NCBI GenBank assembly: GCA_031216915.1
Contig: CM062296.1
Span: 454,026,287 to 454,090,286 of the forward strand
Direction of reading: 5' to 3'
DNA: 64,000 nt
From: Pictodentalium vernedei
Lineage: Eukaryota; Mollusca; Scaphopoda; Dentaliida; Dentaliidae
Positions 55,640-64,000 of this stretch are shown here, piece by piece. A program made the position numbers and the translations under genes. Below the pieces are notes generated by a model that ran no database searches, was not told where the DNA came from, and was given only the letters and a program-made list of their open reading frames with translations. How positions within the stretch are numbered: position 1 is the stretch's first letter; the number at the start of each line of letters is the position of its first letter.

Positions 55640-56135
55640 TAATATTCTTTATTGTACTATTACATCAATCCTGGTCAAATGTACATAAATGTTTAATGTA
55701 AGATACACAAATTATAAAAAAAAAATATAAGATACAATAGCAGGTATTTTAAGTACAAAAGATGATGATTACATAAACAAACCAGAGATTACTATTTTCA
55801 GTAGTCTGTAGAATCATTGCATAGGCCCGCCGTAGAGGCTTCAAGCACCTGTCTAGTTAAGGGTGGGGCAGTGTGACTTCAGTGGGGAACCATTTACCTT
55901 TCTTTTTTGATCCGGCATAGATAAACTGGGCCACGCCGTTTAACATTTTAGACTCTTGGCAGATCATAATTGACACAATTTTTTCATTATCTGTAAACTG
56001 GCTGAAATGGGTAATATGGTCTGCTGCTTTCTTCAGTAGCTCTTGTCTTTCAGCAGTAAGGATCTTACAGTGCAAGAGGAAACGTTCCACGTCGTCAACA
56101 AACCCGCATTCATAGCACTGGCATGTTCAAAAACC
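55640..56135 (-). pseudogene. LINE ORF2 C-terminal remnant with 3' tail
   Basis: The minus strand reads CQCYECGFVDDVERFLLHCK, ILTAERQELLKKAADH and HFSQFTDNEKIVSIMICQES, ending before AGGTGCTTGAAGCC. A 3' stretch ends GTACAATAAAGAATATTATA followed by a TATATA tail. CxxCxxxxDVExFLLxC is the LINE C-terminal zinc-knuckle-like block. This copy keeps an open frame of 77 codons but lacks everything upstream. Confidence 0.72.
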
Positions 56136-57099
56136 TTCCTCTTTCAATGCCTAATGTATAAGAGCTTAGCCTAAACTTAGTGAGTGCTTCTCAGGGCTTT
56201 TATAAAACTCTTCACGGTTCGTGATAATCAGTTTTGATTCCCGTGAACTCCTGTTGCGAGAATTAATTTTCGGTTTTCAATTTAGAACTTGAGAGTACTG
56301 TTACACCCCTGTCCCCGTGAGTGTGAGCGATTTGTTATCCCAAGTAAAAACAAACCTCATATTGATATATTTACTATAGGTGATGTCATAATGGTCTCGC
56401 TCCAATTTTTGTGAGATTCTTGTATTGCATAAACGCGTAGAACACATGATCCGACATAAGGCTTGTGGTGGTCTTGGTGGTGGAAGTTACAGTCTAATGG
56501 AAGTTACGGTACGCTGGCGGTTGTTTCTAGTGAAGTCCTGGCTGCCTGTATAGGCAGCCAGAACTTCACTAGATACCACTGCCAAGTCAAAGTGTTGCCT
56601 TGTTATGAGGGAGTAAACAAAAAAGGAGAATTCTCAAGGCCCTGAAGGACACTTTTAGTAGCTATTATGAGAATCAAATGAACATTTTGCGAGAATCAAT
56701 GTTGATACTCATTGTTTTCCTTGCAAGAATCATTTGCGAGAATTGATTCTGATTCTCGCATGAATATTAAGCCCTGGTAGTGGTATTCAGCTTTAATTCT
56801 TTGCCTGCTGGCATGCATATCATTTTTCCCTGACAGAATACTTTACTGCAAAGTTGAGTTATTTTACTGGCTAAGAAAGACATTTTTATAGTCATGCATG
56901 TTTGACGCCATATCGAATGCTATTGGCATGGGACAGCAACGTGTTGAAATTCTTAGATGAACACAAATATTATTTTTTCGGAAAACTGAAAATAACCGTT
57001 GCATATATATTTGGGCCATGGTGGTTTTCAGACTGCAGAGAAAATAGGGAGCGGTCTGTTGTCATGAACTGATTTCGTTTCCCATTCGACCACCGATTG
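56136..57099. other. spacer with a 48-bp palindrome
   Basis: Perfect arms TCTAGTGAAGT / ACTTCACTAGA and CTGGCTGCC / GGCAGCCAG at 56526-56573. GCGAGAATC-type direct repeats occur at 56690-56760. No gene. Confidence 0.4.
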
Positions 57100-57500
57100 A
57101 GCTCCAAAACGTTGACGTGAACACTGATTGAAAATATGACGTTAATGAAGTCGGTGGAGTCTGGGTGCACTATCGGGGACAAACGACACCCACCCCAAGG
57201 CCTTTTTATATCCCGACTGCTACATTTCGATGCTGCACGCAGTGGAGAGATTGAGAAACGGAAAGCGCAATGTTGGTTTGATATCAAGCAAATGATATTA
57301 GTGACGTCAAAATACGATATCCGAGACAATCGAACCCCCCCCCCCCCACCCCACCCCACATGTTGCCGCCAGGGCAAAATAAACCCGAGTACCAAATTGT
57401 GACCAGCAACTCGGCGAAAATTGTAATATTGACAAGAAGTGACGTGAATACTCCGTGGCGTCAGGCTGGAGACAATCGACATCACAGATCTCTATACAAC
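57100..57500 (+). repeat. satellite-like repeat S, degenerate units
   Basis: Contains GACGTTAATGAAGTCGGTGG, GAGAGATTGAGAAACGG and GAGACAATCGA in the order seen at 59930-60640. Interrupted by a C run (57336-57346). The pair of frames here merely reads the repeat. Confidence 0.5.
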
Positions 57501-57777
57501 TGGCTGGAATTTTCATAGGTCACATGTAGAAAAGCATCTTAACCGACGCCATCTTTGGGGGAATGTTGCTATAAATAAACAATGCAAAACACCCCCCCCC
57601 CCTTCCCTCCACCAAAACAAAAATCTTCTAGAAGGGTTCAAATTTCTGACATTGCGCAATCGCTGATCTCTTTTTAAAGAATATACTTTGAGGTCCTTAA
57701 AAAATGAATGTGTTCATGATGTGCACATTTCTCGCGGCAATAGAAATTTAATATTTTCAACTTAGTTTAGTCATTAT
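57501..57777. other. no feature recognised
   Basis: Spacer with a C run at 57591-57601. Confidence 0.35.
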
Positions 57778-57949
57778 TGTCACCTCGCCGTACCCCTGAC
57801 CGAGACTGACACTGTGGGTTCGTCGGGCACCAGAGTTTATCTCGACCACCCAATAGAAGTTTGAATTCAACCTTCAGGTGGTCGAGATAAACTCCGGTGC
57901 CCGACGAACCCACAGCGTAAGTCCCGATTAGAGGTAAGGCGAGGTGACA
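57778..57949 (+). mobile_element. short LTR-like unit with a palindrome, followed by a primer-binding-like site
   Basis: It starts TGTCACCTCGCC and ends GGCGAGGTGACA (12-bp inverted ends, TG...CA). Inside, GGGTTCGTCGGGCACC and AGTTTATCTCGACCACC pair with their inverses. Immediately after lies TTGGTGTCAGAAATGGGATC (57951-57970), close to the TGGTGTCAGAAGTGGGAT motif next to the 5' LTR of many Ty3/gypsy elements. A 119-codon frame begins at 57944 but shows no gag or pol motif, and no second LTR was found. Confidence 0.45.
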
Positions 57950-58382
57950 CTTGGTGTCAGAAATGGGATCAGTTTAGTTGTGGATTCAGTGGATTATTAT
58001 TGTGCTGCTGCTGAAGTTTTTGTTGTTGTTGAAGCAAGTTGGATTACAGGAAACCCCTTTGAGAGCAAAACTGGATACGATCAAGACACATTTCGTCCCG
58101 ATTTTACCCCAAAAGGTGTAATTGAATATTCTTGGCTAACCGAGTTAGACGCCGGCGCTACAATATTGACAAGAAACAAGAGTCGAGATTGGACAGTTGA
58201 TACCGTGCTACTAGATTGCGTGATAGGCTTTCCATTGGTGTTTGGTGACGCGAAAGCTGTTAACGCTGTGACTACAGTCTCGTCATCAAACGTCATCGAT
58301 TGATTGACTCAACGCCATCTTAGACAGGGGTAGATTGAGTTGTGACGTTTTCGCTGACATTCCAGCAATCCAGTTGTATAGA
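57950..58382 (+). other. unrecognised 119-codon frame after the LTR-like unit
   Basis: The frame at 57944-58303 (contains SWITGNPFESKTGYDQDTF) is the longest here, but I match it to no family. It may be a chance frame or a Gag relic. Confidence 0.25.
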
Positions 58383-58506
58383 CAGGGCCGAATTTAGACA
58401 TGTGCAGGGCCCTAGGCAGCCTTCAGTAGTGGAGGCCCATCCTACCTTAGAATACCAAAAACTAAAAGGTGACGAGATACAGTTACAGTTATCCATAAAG
58501 TATTTG

Positions 58507-58730
58507 TTAACCTTTTACCCAACGTAACGTCCAAAACCGGCCATCGCTATTCACAAACATCTCCAATTAATTTTCATTATTTTTTTCACTTTTTGTCTCA
58601 AAAACTCGTCGATCTCGTTCCAATGAGGGGTCATAACCTATGTTTTTGAGACGAAAAAATGAAAAAAATTAGTTATCCAAAAATTTTGTTTGCAAGTGTC
58701 ATCTGCTTTTCATGTTAGGTAAAGGGTTAA
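58507..58730 (-). mobile_element. TTAA-1 MITE, reverse copy, first of a tandem pair
   Basis: TTAACCTTTTACCCAACG start, GTTAGGTAAAGGGTTAA end. The centre is partly deleted (AAAACTCGTCGATCTCG), removing much of one inner arm. More mutated than its neighbour. Confidence 0.85.
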
Positions 58731-58968
58731 CCCTCTACCCAACGTAACGGCCAAAACCGGCCAGCGCTATTCTCAAAAATCGCCAATTAATTTTCATTAT
58801 TTTTTTCATTTTTGTCTCAAAAACATAGGTTATGACCTCTCATTGGAACGAGCTCGTTCCAATGAGGGGTCATAACCTATGTTTTTGAGACAAAAAATGA
58901 AAAAAATAAGTTATTCAAGAATTTTTTTTGCAAGTGTCGTCTGCTTTTCATGTTAGGTAAAGGGTTAA
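58727..58968 (-). mobile_element. TTAA-1 MITE, reverse copy, second of a tandem pair
   Basis: TTAACCCTCTACCCAACG start, GTTAGGTAAAGGGTTAA end, with a clean core. It shares one TTAA (58727-58730) with the preceding copy, so it most likely inserted at the older copy's terminal TTAA. Confidence 0.88.
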
Positions 58969-59151
58969 GTAGAAAGAGTCTGAAGCAGCAAGCAAGCAGG
59001 TCAACCATAATCAATCATAACAAGATACGTGCGTGTCGTTCATGTAAGCTTACATTTTTCCTTACAATTTGTTTAGGAAATATGTGGAGGCCCCTGGTTC
59101 TGGGGGCTCCTGGGCAACTGCCCAGCTAGTCCAGTCCTAAATCCGGCTCTG

Positions 59152-59751
59152 TGCATAGAGATCAGTGATCGACATCCACACCACGTTCAACATGGTGGAG
59201 AGGTTGAAAAACTTAAAACGTAATGTTGGTAAGAAATGCTGTACATCGCGTTGATGAAGTCAAAGTGGGAATTCGAGACAATCGAAGTCCATCGTACAAT
59301 AATTACATTGTTAATGTAGTTATACGTTTTGGGTCCAAATCTTAATTCCCATTGGTCAGCTGGATGAAAACGTCATGACCAAATGTAATTCATTTTCAAA
59401 TGAATACATTTGGTCGAACTTTGACCCGCTTTTACGGTAGAGCACAGTTGACAGAATGTAATTCGGATGGTGTTTGGGCGGGTTTTTAACTTTTAGCGCC
59501 TCTCGCAGTTATCAACTCCGCAGCTGTTTCTTTGGTGACATTTCCCAACTGTGGCATAAAGCCCGTTACTGAAATACTGGTTTCCATTTCTAAAGTTGTG
59601 AAAATTAAAGCTTATTTGCCTTTGAGATATCATTTAGACGGAACAAAGGCCTGCGCTAGTTCTTGATTCCAACGACTGAAAGTCGTGTGATTTTCAACAA
59701 TGGCGAATGACGATTCATGGGGGAAAAAAGTAGTTTAAACAGTTACGGAAT
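59152..59751 (+). repeat. satellite-like repeat S, degenerate unit, then plain sequence
   Basis: 59160-59290 carries GATCGACATCCACACCACG, GAGAGGTTGAAAAACTTAAAACG, TGATGAAGTCAAAGTGGG and GAGACAATCGAAG as in the S array. The rest holds an inverted pair CCAAATGTAATTCATTTTC / ATGAATACATTTGG around 59378-59415. Confidence 0.45.
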
Positions 59752-59920
59752 GTAATTATAAGAATTGAATGCAATTTTTATAATCTTTATTGGAGTATGA
59801 ACGTGTGGGAATGGGTACAAATTGTATGAATCCCTTCGGGATTCATACATAATTTGTACCCATTTCCACACGTTCATACTTGAATAAAGATTATAAAAAT
59901 TGCATTCAATTCTTAATTAT
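59752..59920. repeat. 169-bp near-perfect palindrome
   Basis: Arms ATAAGAATTGAATGCAATTT and AAATTGCATTCAATTCTTA pair inward through ATAATCTTTATT, GAACGTGTGG and GGGTACAAATT to the turn TGAATCCCTTCGGGATTCA. It has only a few mismatches. Confidence 0.75.
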
Positions 59921-60640
59921 CATCCGGACGAAAGTATGCCTGAATGCCAATTTCTGATCAATATCTCGACAGAAATTGCGATGTTGGTACAGGGCGCATA
60001 TGACGTCGATGGAGGTCGAAACTTGTGTCATGCTAATTCTTAGAGAAAAAGTTACACCTAAGTGAAAAAAGTCAGCCTTGCACGCGACAGAAAAAAAAAT
60101 GAAAAACAAAATGTGACATTTATCAGAATTGCAGTGAATGACAACGATGTTATCAGAGTGCAACGTTGGAGTCAATCGAAATCTATACCACACGATAAAT
60201 TACACCAGAGTGCCAAATTTCGGTGTTGCAAATGACAGAGAGATTGGGAAACGAAAAATTGATTGTAATGTCGGCCAGAAGTAACGTCAACGATGTCAGA
60301 GACGTGACAGTGTGAATTCGGAGACAATCCCCATCACACGATACATCTTTGATAGAGTTGGTCTCGAGAGCCGAAGCTCTGTCTTGCAAATGATAAGAGT
60401 GTTTGAGAAAGGACAGATACGATTTTGGCAAAATTTACATGATTGGCGTCAGAGTGTAATGTCGTAGGCAATCGAAACCTATTCCATGCTATATTTTGGA
60501 CAAAATAACCCCCGCGTGTCAAATCAGCGTCATATCTCAACGAAATAGCGATGTTGTAAATAAATGACGTCGGTGGCGTCAGAGTGAGGCGTCGAAGTTG
60601 ATCGAAAACCAATCCATCATCCTTGATTTATCTCGTCATG
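59921..60640 (+). repeat. satellite-like repeat S, main array (units about 130-155 bp)
   Basis: Successive landmarks (G)TCGAAACTT, GTCAATCGAAATCTATACC, GACAATCCCCATC, GGCAATCGAAACCTATTCC and GATCGAAAACCAATCC lie at about 60017, 60172, 60326, 60470 and 60599. Each is preceded by a GACGTC/AACGATGTCAGAGTG-type block and followed by CCA.G.TA.A and TGACAGAGAG-like blocks. Units are strongly diverged, indicating an old array. Confidence 0.6.
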
Positions 60641-61955
60641 AGAATCGAATATCTATAAAGTTATCTCCTCTGAAAAGTTATTAGACTGGCGAGGAAGGTC
60701 CAATTAAGAAGCATGTAATTATTGAGAAAACAGCTGTGGAGTTGTCAGTTGTTTTCGTTTATTAAAAGTTACAAAAGGAAACTTTACATTTTATGGCAAG
60801 CTTATTAGAAGCAACTGCGTAACTTCCACTTTGGTTCTTTGTTTAACACACGTGTTTTTACAGTAATTTGCAAGTTTTTTTGTCTTTCTTGAAAAAAAAT
60901 TAGCAAATCTTACCTCCAACATTTTTATATTAATGGAAAGGACAGTACCTCTAGCCAGTGGCGGCGCCAGAGTTACAAAAGTGAGGGGGTACAGTTGCGG
61001 ATTGTGCAGCGCCGAGCTGGGGTGGGTTTCGGGGGGGGGGGGGGTCTTCTCCCTAAGTTGATAAAATTTTTTAACTGTTTTGCAACAAAATCATGCGAAT
61101 ATGGATATCATTGGAACCGGCTGAACAAGCCGGTTCCAATGATATTCATATTTGCATGATTTCATTGAGTTATACCTTTGAGAATTTTTCTAAAATATTA
61201 AATTTTATTTATTTTTTAAAATTGCTGTAGGCTGAATTCCAAACGGATGCCTTGCACGCTCTCGATTCTAGCATTCGTCGAATACTCTTAAGCACTATGT
61301 TTCAGTCCGTTTAAACGCGGCATGCCTTGTTGCAATTTGGACCCTCGACTCTTGTTTGCAGCTAGCGTATATGTTGGGGACGGTGAGGGGGGGGGGGGGC
61401 AAACATAATTTCAAAACTTCTCTGATTTAGTGCATTTTGGAATATGGGATTAAGCATACCGACCATTACACCGCAACGTTCAATACAACAAAAATTCAAA
61501 TGATAGTATTGTTTTACTACGCTTGGCGAAAAAAGTGGAGGGGTAAGTACCCCCACATACCCCTCCATGGCGCCGCCACTGCCTCTAGTATATGTCACGA
61601 TGCACACACTGTTGATACAAGGAACAGAAAAGGGTTACAGAACATCAAAAATGGTGAAAGCGCCGTTTTTTTATTTTTAAATAGGTTTAAAGAGAAAATT
61701 GCAGTCAAACGTTCAAACTGATTGGGAAACAATTGTAAAAAGCCAGTTTTTGTATTTTTATACTACTCTACAGGAAAACGCCTGAAGATTGTGAGATGAT
61801 GCGCACATCGATGATGCAACTTCGCTAACATTTCGAAATTTCATTTTTTTGTATGAAATTTCCACAGCCTTAGTGTTAAATGTTCTGACAACTTTAGAAA
61901 ATTAAGGGTTGCTAACTTTCCTGTAAATCTCTTCCAATGCTGAAAATTACCAGCC
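60640..61955 (+). repeat. H repeat, copy 2 (contains a hAT insertion)
   Basis: Aligns to 27105-28110: TTATTAGACTGGCGAGG, TTTCGTTTATTAAAAG, TTGCAAGTTTTT, TATATTAATGGAAAGGACAG, then after the insert TATATGTCACGATGCACACAC, TATACTACTCTACAGG, CGCACATCGATGATG and ATCTCTTCCAATGC. It is uninterrupted at the TA-2 site. Confidence 0.72.
60956..61581 (+). mobile_element. hAT-like element inserted in the H repeat, 8-bp duplication
   Basis: Inverted repeats CAGTGGCGGCGCCA and TGGCGCCGCCACTG. Flanks CCTCTAGC (60948-60955) and CCTCTAGT (61582-61589). The H copy at 27.48 kb is uninterrupted at this point (GTGTCTATATTATATG). The interior has a CATTGGAACCGGCTG hairpin near 61108-61142 and two G runs. Confidence 0.88.
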
Positions 61956-62120
61956 AGGGTTATTTCCTGGAGAAATTACTCCCGAGTGTCAAATTTACGT
62001 CTAGCATGCACGTGAAAGAGAGGTTGACAAATACTGCGATATTGGTGAAAAAAGACGTAAATGAAGCTGGTGATCTCACATTACGACTCCGGAGACAATC
62101 GAAACTGATGCCTTGTTGCG
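61940..62120 (+). repeat. satellite-like repeat S unit
   Basis: AGAAATTACTCCCGAGTGTC, GAAAGAGAGGTTGACAAATAC, GACGTAAATGAAGCTGG and GGAGACAATCGAAACTGATGCC in the standard S order. It directly follows the end of H copy 2. Confidence 0.5.
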
Positions 62121-62189
62121 TCTCGCCTCCCCCCCCCCCCCCCCCACCCTCCTCCACGGACAAAATTGATCCTCGTGTAACTTCTCAAA

Positions 62190-62428
62190 TTAACCCTTTG
62201 AACCCTAGCCGCCGCTTTTCCGGCCAGGAACATGACACGTCATAACGTCATTATATAAGGTGGCTGCTCAGTAAATGTGTGGAGTAGACCAATCAATATT
62301 TTCAATGTGGAGCCCCGAGGAAGCACGTTGAAAATATTGCTTGGCCTACCCCAAATAATGAATATGGACTCTTCTAATTGCTGCCATTGAAATGGCATGG
62401 GAGATACCACTAGAGTTCAAAGGGTTAA
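62190..62428 (+). mobile_element. TTAA-2 MITE
   Basis: TTAA flanks; ends CCCTTTGAACCCTAGCCG and CCACTAGAGTTCAAAGGG. The core palindrome is slightly damaged on one arm (GTGGAGCCCCGAGGAAGCAC). It interrupts S-repeat sequence. Confidence 0.86.
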
Positions 62429-62642
62429 GAGTGCCATGCCGTCAAAAATAAGATCTTGAAGAACAATGACGTCGGTGAGATCAAAGTTTGATGTCGGAGA
62501 GAATCGGAACCCAGCCCATGTTACTTCTTGGAAAAACTACCAACACAGTTCCAAATTTTTGCATCATATGTCCAAAACTATATAGAAATGTAAAAGGAAC
62601 AAAGGCAGACAGGCATAGTGTGAGACACACTCTCATTTATAT
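62429..62642 (+). repeat. satellite-like repeat S unit
   Basis: ATGACGTCGGTGAGATCAAAG, GTCGGAGAGAATCGGAACCC and TTCTTGGAAAAACTACCAAC continue the S repeat on the far side of the MITE. Confidence 0.45.
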
Positions 62643-62881
62643 TTAACCCTTTGAACTCTAGTGGTATCTTCCATGCCATTTCCATGGCAGCAATTAGAAG
62701 AGTCCATTTTCATTATTTGGGGTAGACAAATCAATGTTTTCAACGTGCAGCCCCGAGGCTGCACGTTGAAAATATTGATTGGTCTACCCCACACATTTAC
62801 TGAACAGCCATCCTATTTAATGACGTTATGACGTATCATGTTGCTTGCAGGAAAAACGGCCGCTAGGGTTCAAAGGTTTAA
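62643..62881 (-). mobile_element. TTAA-2 MITE, opposite orientation
   Basis: TTAA flanks; begins CCCTTTGAACTCTAGTGG and ends GGCCGCTAGGGTTCAAAGG. Core GTGCAGCCCCGAGGCTGCAC is perfect. It is in inverted orientation to the copy 215 bp upstream. Confidence 0.87.
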
Positions 62882-63111
62882 GATAAAAATACGGTAAGGT
62901 ATCTCAAAAGCGTCAAATGATAAATCTCCGTTCAAACGCTGCCACAAATGCAAGACGTTGAGTGATCGAATTTTCATTCCCACAATCCGCCACAGAGCTT
63001 GTCTAAATTTATCGGCGATATGCCTGCAGCTGTGTCGAGAAAATGAATTAGCTCAGCCAAGAAACGTTCTAGAACAATCGCGGAAGAGGGAAGAGGAACT
63101 AACACTTTTTC
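62882..63111. other. no feature recognised
   Basis: Short spacer, possibly further S-repeat relics (AATGCAAGACGTTGAGTGATCG). Confidence 0.3.
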
Positions 63112-63346
63112 TTAACTTTTTTACCTAACACGATGAGAAGACAAAATTTGCAAAAACATTGTCTCGAAAATCTAAATATCTTTGCTGCCAAAACATAGCT
63201 TGTAAACCTAGATGGGGCGAGGTATGCGAGCTCGTTCCCGTGAGGGATCATAAGCTAGATTTTAGAGTAAAAAAAAATAAAATTTCAATGGCGATTTGTG
63301 TCCCGAGCTGCAGGTGGATATGAACGTTATGGTAGATAAAAGTTAA
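63112..63346 (+). mobile_element. diverged TTAA-1 copy
   Basis: TTAA flanks with ends ACTTTTTTACCTAACACG and GTTATGGTAGATAAAAG. Core CATAGCTTGTAAACC / GATCATAAGCTAG and GCGAGCTCGTTCC. An old copy; the right outer arm has TGGCGATTTGTG as in the family. Confidence 0.65.
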
Positions 63347-63487
63347 CCCCTTTCCTAACGAATCGATCGCATCCGCCCGCATAATTACAAACTGAGCAGT
63401 TGAAACCAAACTTATTTTCCAAAACAATTCAACAAAATCATATCATGCGAACCCACGTGAAAAGATTTTCTTGAAATATTTTGAAAC
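63343..63487 (+). mobile_element. TTAA-element left-end fragment
   Basis: Shares the TTAA of the previous element and runs TTAACCCCTTTCCTAACG, CTGAGCAGTTGAAACC, CAACAAAATCATATCATG, matching 24713-24810. Truncated. Confidence 0.5.
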
Positions 63488-64000
63488 ATTTGAAAACAAG
63501 GGCAGCGCCAAGGGTGGCTATGCCCTCGCCCCACTGCCAAGCATAGGTTTCTAGTCATTTATCTTTGTTGATATTGAATTAATAAATACCTTATCTTATC
63601 TTCGTTGCACCATAGCATCAATACCACAGGCTACTAAATGTATCCATGGGAGACTAATGCCCCCGCTTTATGATAAACCTTTGTAAATATAAACTTTGTT
63701 TCAGGGCGGGGCGCGGTGGCTCAGTAGGTAGAGGTGCAGGCTGCAAGCGGAGAGGTCCTCGGTTCGAATCCCACCTGCGGCAACCGCGTTGTGTCCTTGG
63801 GCAAGACACTTCATTTGAAAACAAGTGCAGCGCCAAGGGGGGCTCTGCCCTCGCCCCACTGCCAAGCATGGGTTTCTAGTCATTTATCTTTGTTGATATT
63901 GAATTAATAAATATCTTATCTTATCTTATCTCCATTGCACCATAGCATCAATACCGCAGGCTACTAAATGTATCCATGGGAGACAAATGCCCCCGCTTTA
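63488..64000 (+). repeat. tandem duplication of about 325 bp carrying a tRNA-headed SINE
   Basis: The block from CATTTGAAAACAAG through CTCGCCCCACTGCCAAGCAT, TTTGTTGATATTGAATTAAT, (TATCT)n and TGTATCCATGGGAGAC occurs at 63488-63669 and again at 63813-64000, running off the window. Confidence 0.75.
63706..63935 (+). mobile_element. tRNA-headed SINE with (TATCT)n tail
   Basis: Begins GGGCGCGGTGGCTCAGTAGG (A box), then CCTCGGTTCGAATCCCACC (B box) and GTTGTGTCCTTGGGCAAGAC. It then switches to a different body (CATTTGAAAACAAGTGCAGC) and ends AATAAATATC with (TTATC)n. The head and central block match the (AATA)n SINE; the tail matches the LINE-like 3' end at 43.4 kb. Confidence 0.75.

Larger units (their letters stand above)
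58383..59151 (+). mobile_element. hAT-like element with 8-bp duplication, host to two TTAA-1 MITEs
   Basis: Inverted repeats CAGGGCCGAATTTAGA and CCTAAATCCGGCTCTG. Flanks TGTATAGA (58375-58382) and TGCATAGA (59152-59159) differ at one base. About 310 bp remain once the 462-bp pair of MITEs at 58507-58968 is removed. Confidence 0.82.

Noticed and set aside
63710..63790. Apparent tRNA gene with A and B boxes
   Set aside because: The acceptor stem does not close and the sequence continues into the SINE body; the same head recurs in six other SINE copies.

Overview
This is animal nuclear DNA, almost certainly from a marine invertebrate bilaterian. It is AT-rich and has no operons, no ribosome binding sites and no dense gene packing. 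The one host gene I can support is the first exon of a myogenic bHLH factor (MyoD/Myf5/MRF family) on the minus strand at 6873-7712. It ends at a clear GT splice donor. Its bHLH is close to the animal MRF consensus, but the long N-terminal region is not vertebrate-like. I cannot fix the phylum from the sequence alone.

Much of the rest is transposon-derived, mostly short non-autonomous DNA elements with a palindromic core. Main families: TTAA-1 (about 250 bp, ends CCCTTTACC / GGTAAAGGG in TTAA, piggyBac-like; eleven clear copies plus relics); TTAA-2 (about 235 bp, ends CCCTTTGAAC / GTTCAAAGGG in TTAA; seven clear copies); TTAA-3 (two copies, TTAACTGGTTGA ends); TA-1 and TA-2 (TACAGTAC ends, TA target site, Tc1/mariner-like; three and two copies); several hAT-like elements with 8-bp, or apparently 5- or 6-bp, target duplications; and two copies of an element whose ends carry iterated AGACCAATTCCC. 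Two larger Tc1-like transposons keep both inverted repeats and a DD34E transposase broken by stops and frameshifts (39332-40846 plus; 48460-50029 minus).

Retroelements: tRNA-headed SINEs with (AATA)n tails (3.6, 16.1, 18.0, 24.4, 47.6 and 52.0 kb) and a different tRNA-headed SINE with a (TATCT)n tail at 63.7 kb; non-LTR LINE fragments (18.5-19.6 plus; 24.9-26.1, 54.1-54.7 and 55.6-56.1 minus) and detached LINE-like 3' tails; a Penelope-like RT fragment at 42.4 kb with a hammerhead-like fold about 1 kb downstream; and a probable solo LTR with a primer-binding-like site at 57.8 kb.

Layout: 0-6.4 kb repeats lying 3' of the MRF exon (putative intron 1 or beyond); 6.9-8.3 kb MRF exon 1 and upstream region; 8.3-18 kb MITEs, SINEs and palindromes; 18-26.6 kb LINE, SINE and MITE mixture; 27-32.6 kb the H repeat, TTAA elements and (TTA)n arrays; 32.6-39 kb tandem repeats; 39-42 kb Tc1-1 and TTAA-1 pair; 42-45.3 kb Penelope and AGACCAATTCCC element; 46-53 kb hAT, SINE and Tc1-2; 53.6-56.1 kb LINE ends; 57-63 kb a decayed satellite-like repeat interrupted by hAT and TTAA elements; 63.1-64 kb TTAA relics and a tandem SINE duplication. 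Nested insertions and occupied-versus-empty comparisons allow relative dating and fix target-site duplications. No new multi-gene system is visible; the most informative novelties are mobile-element families and their nesting.
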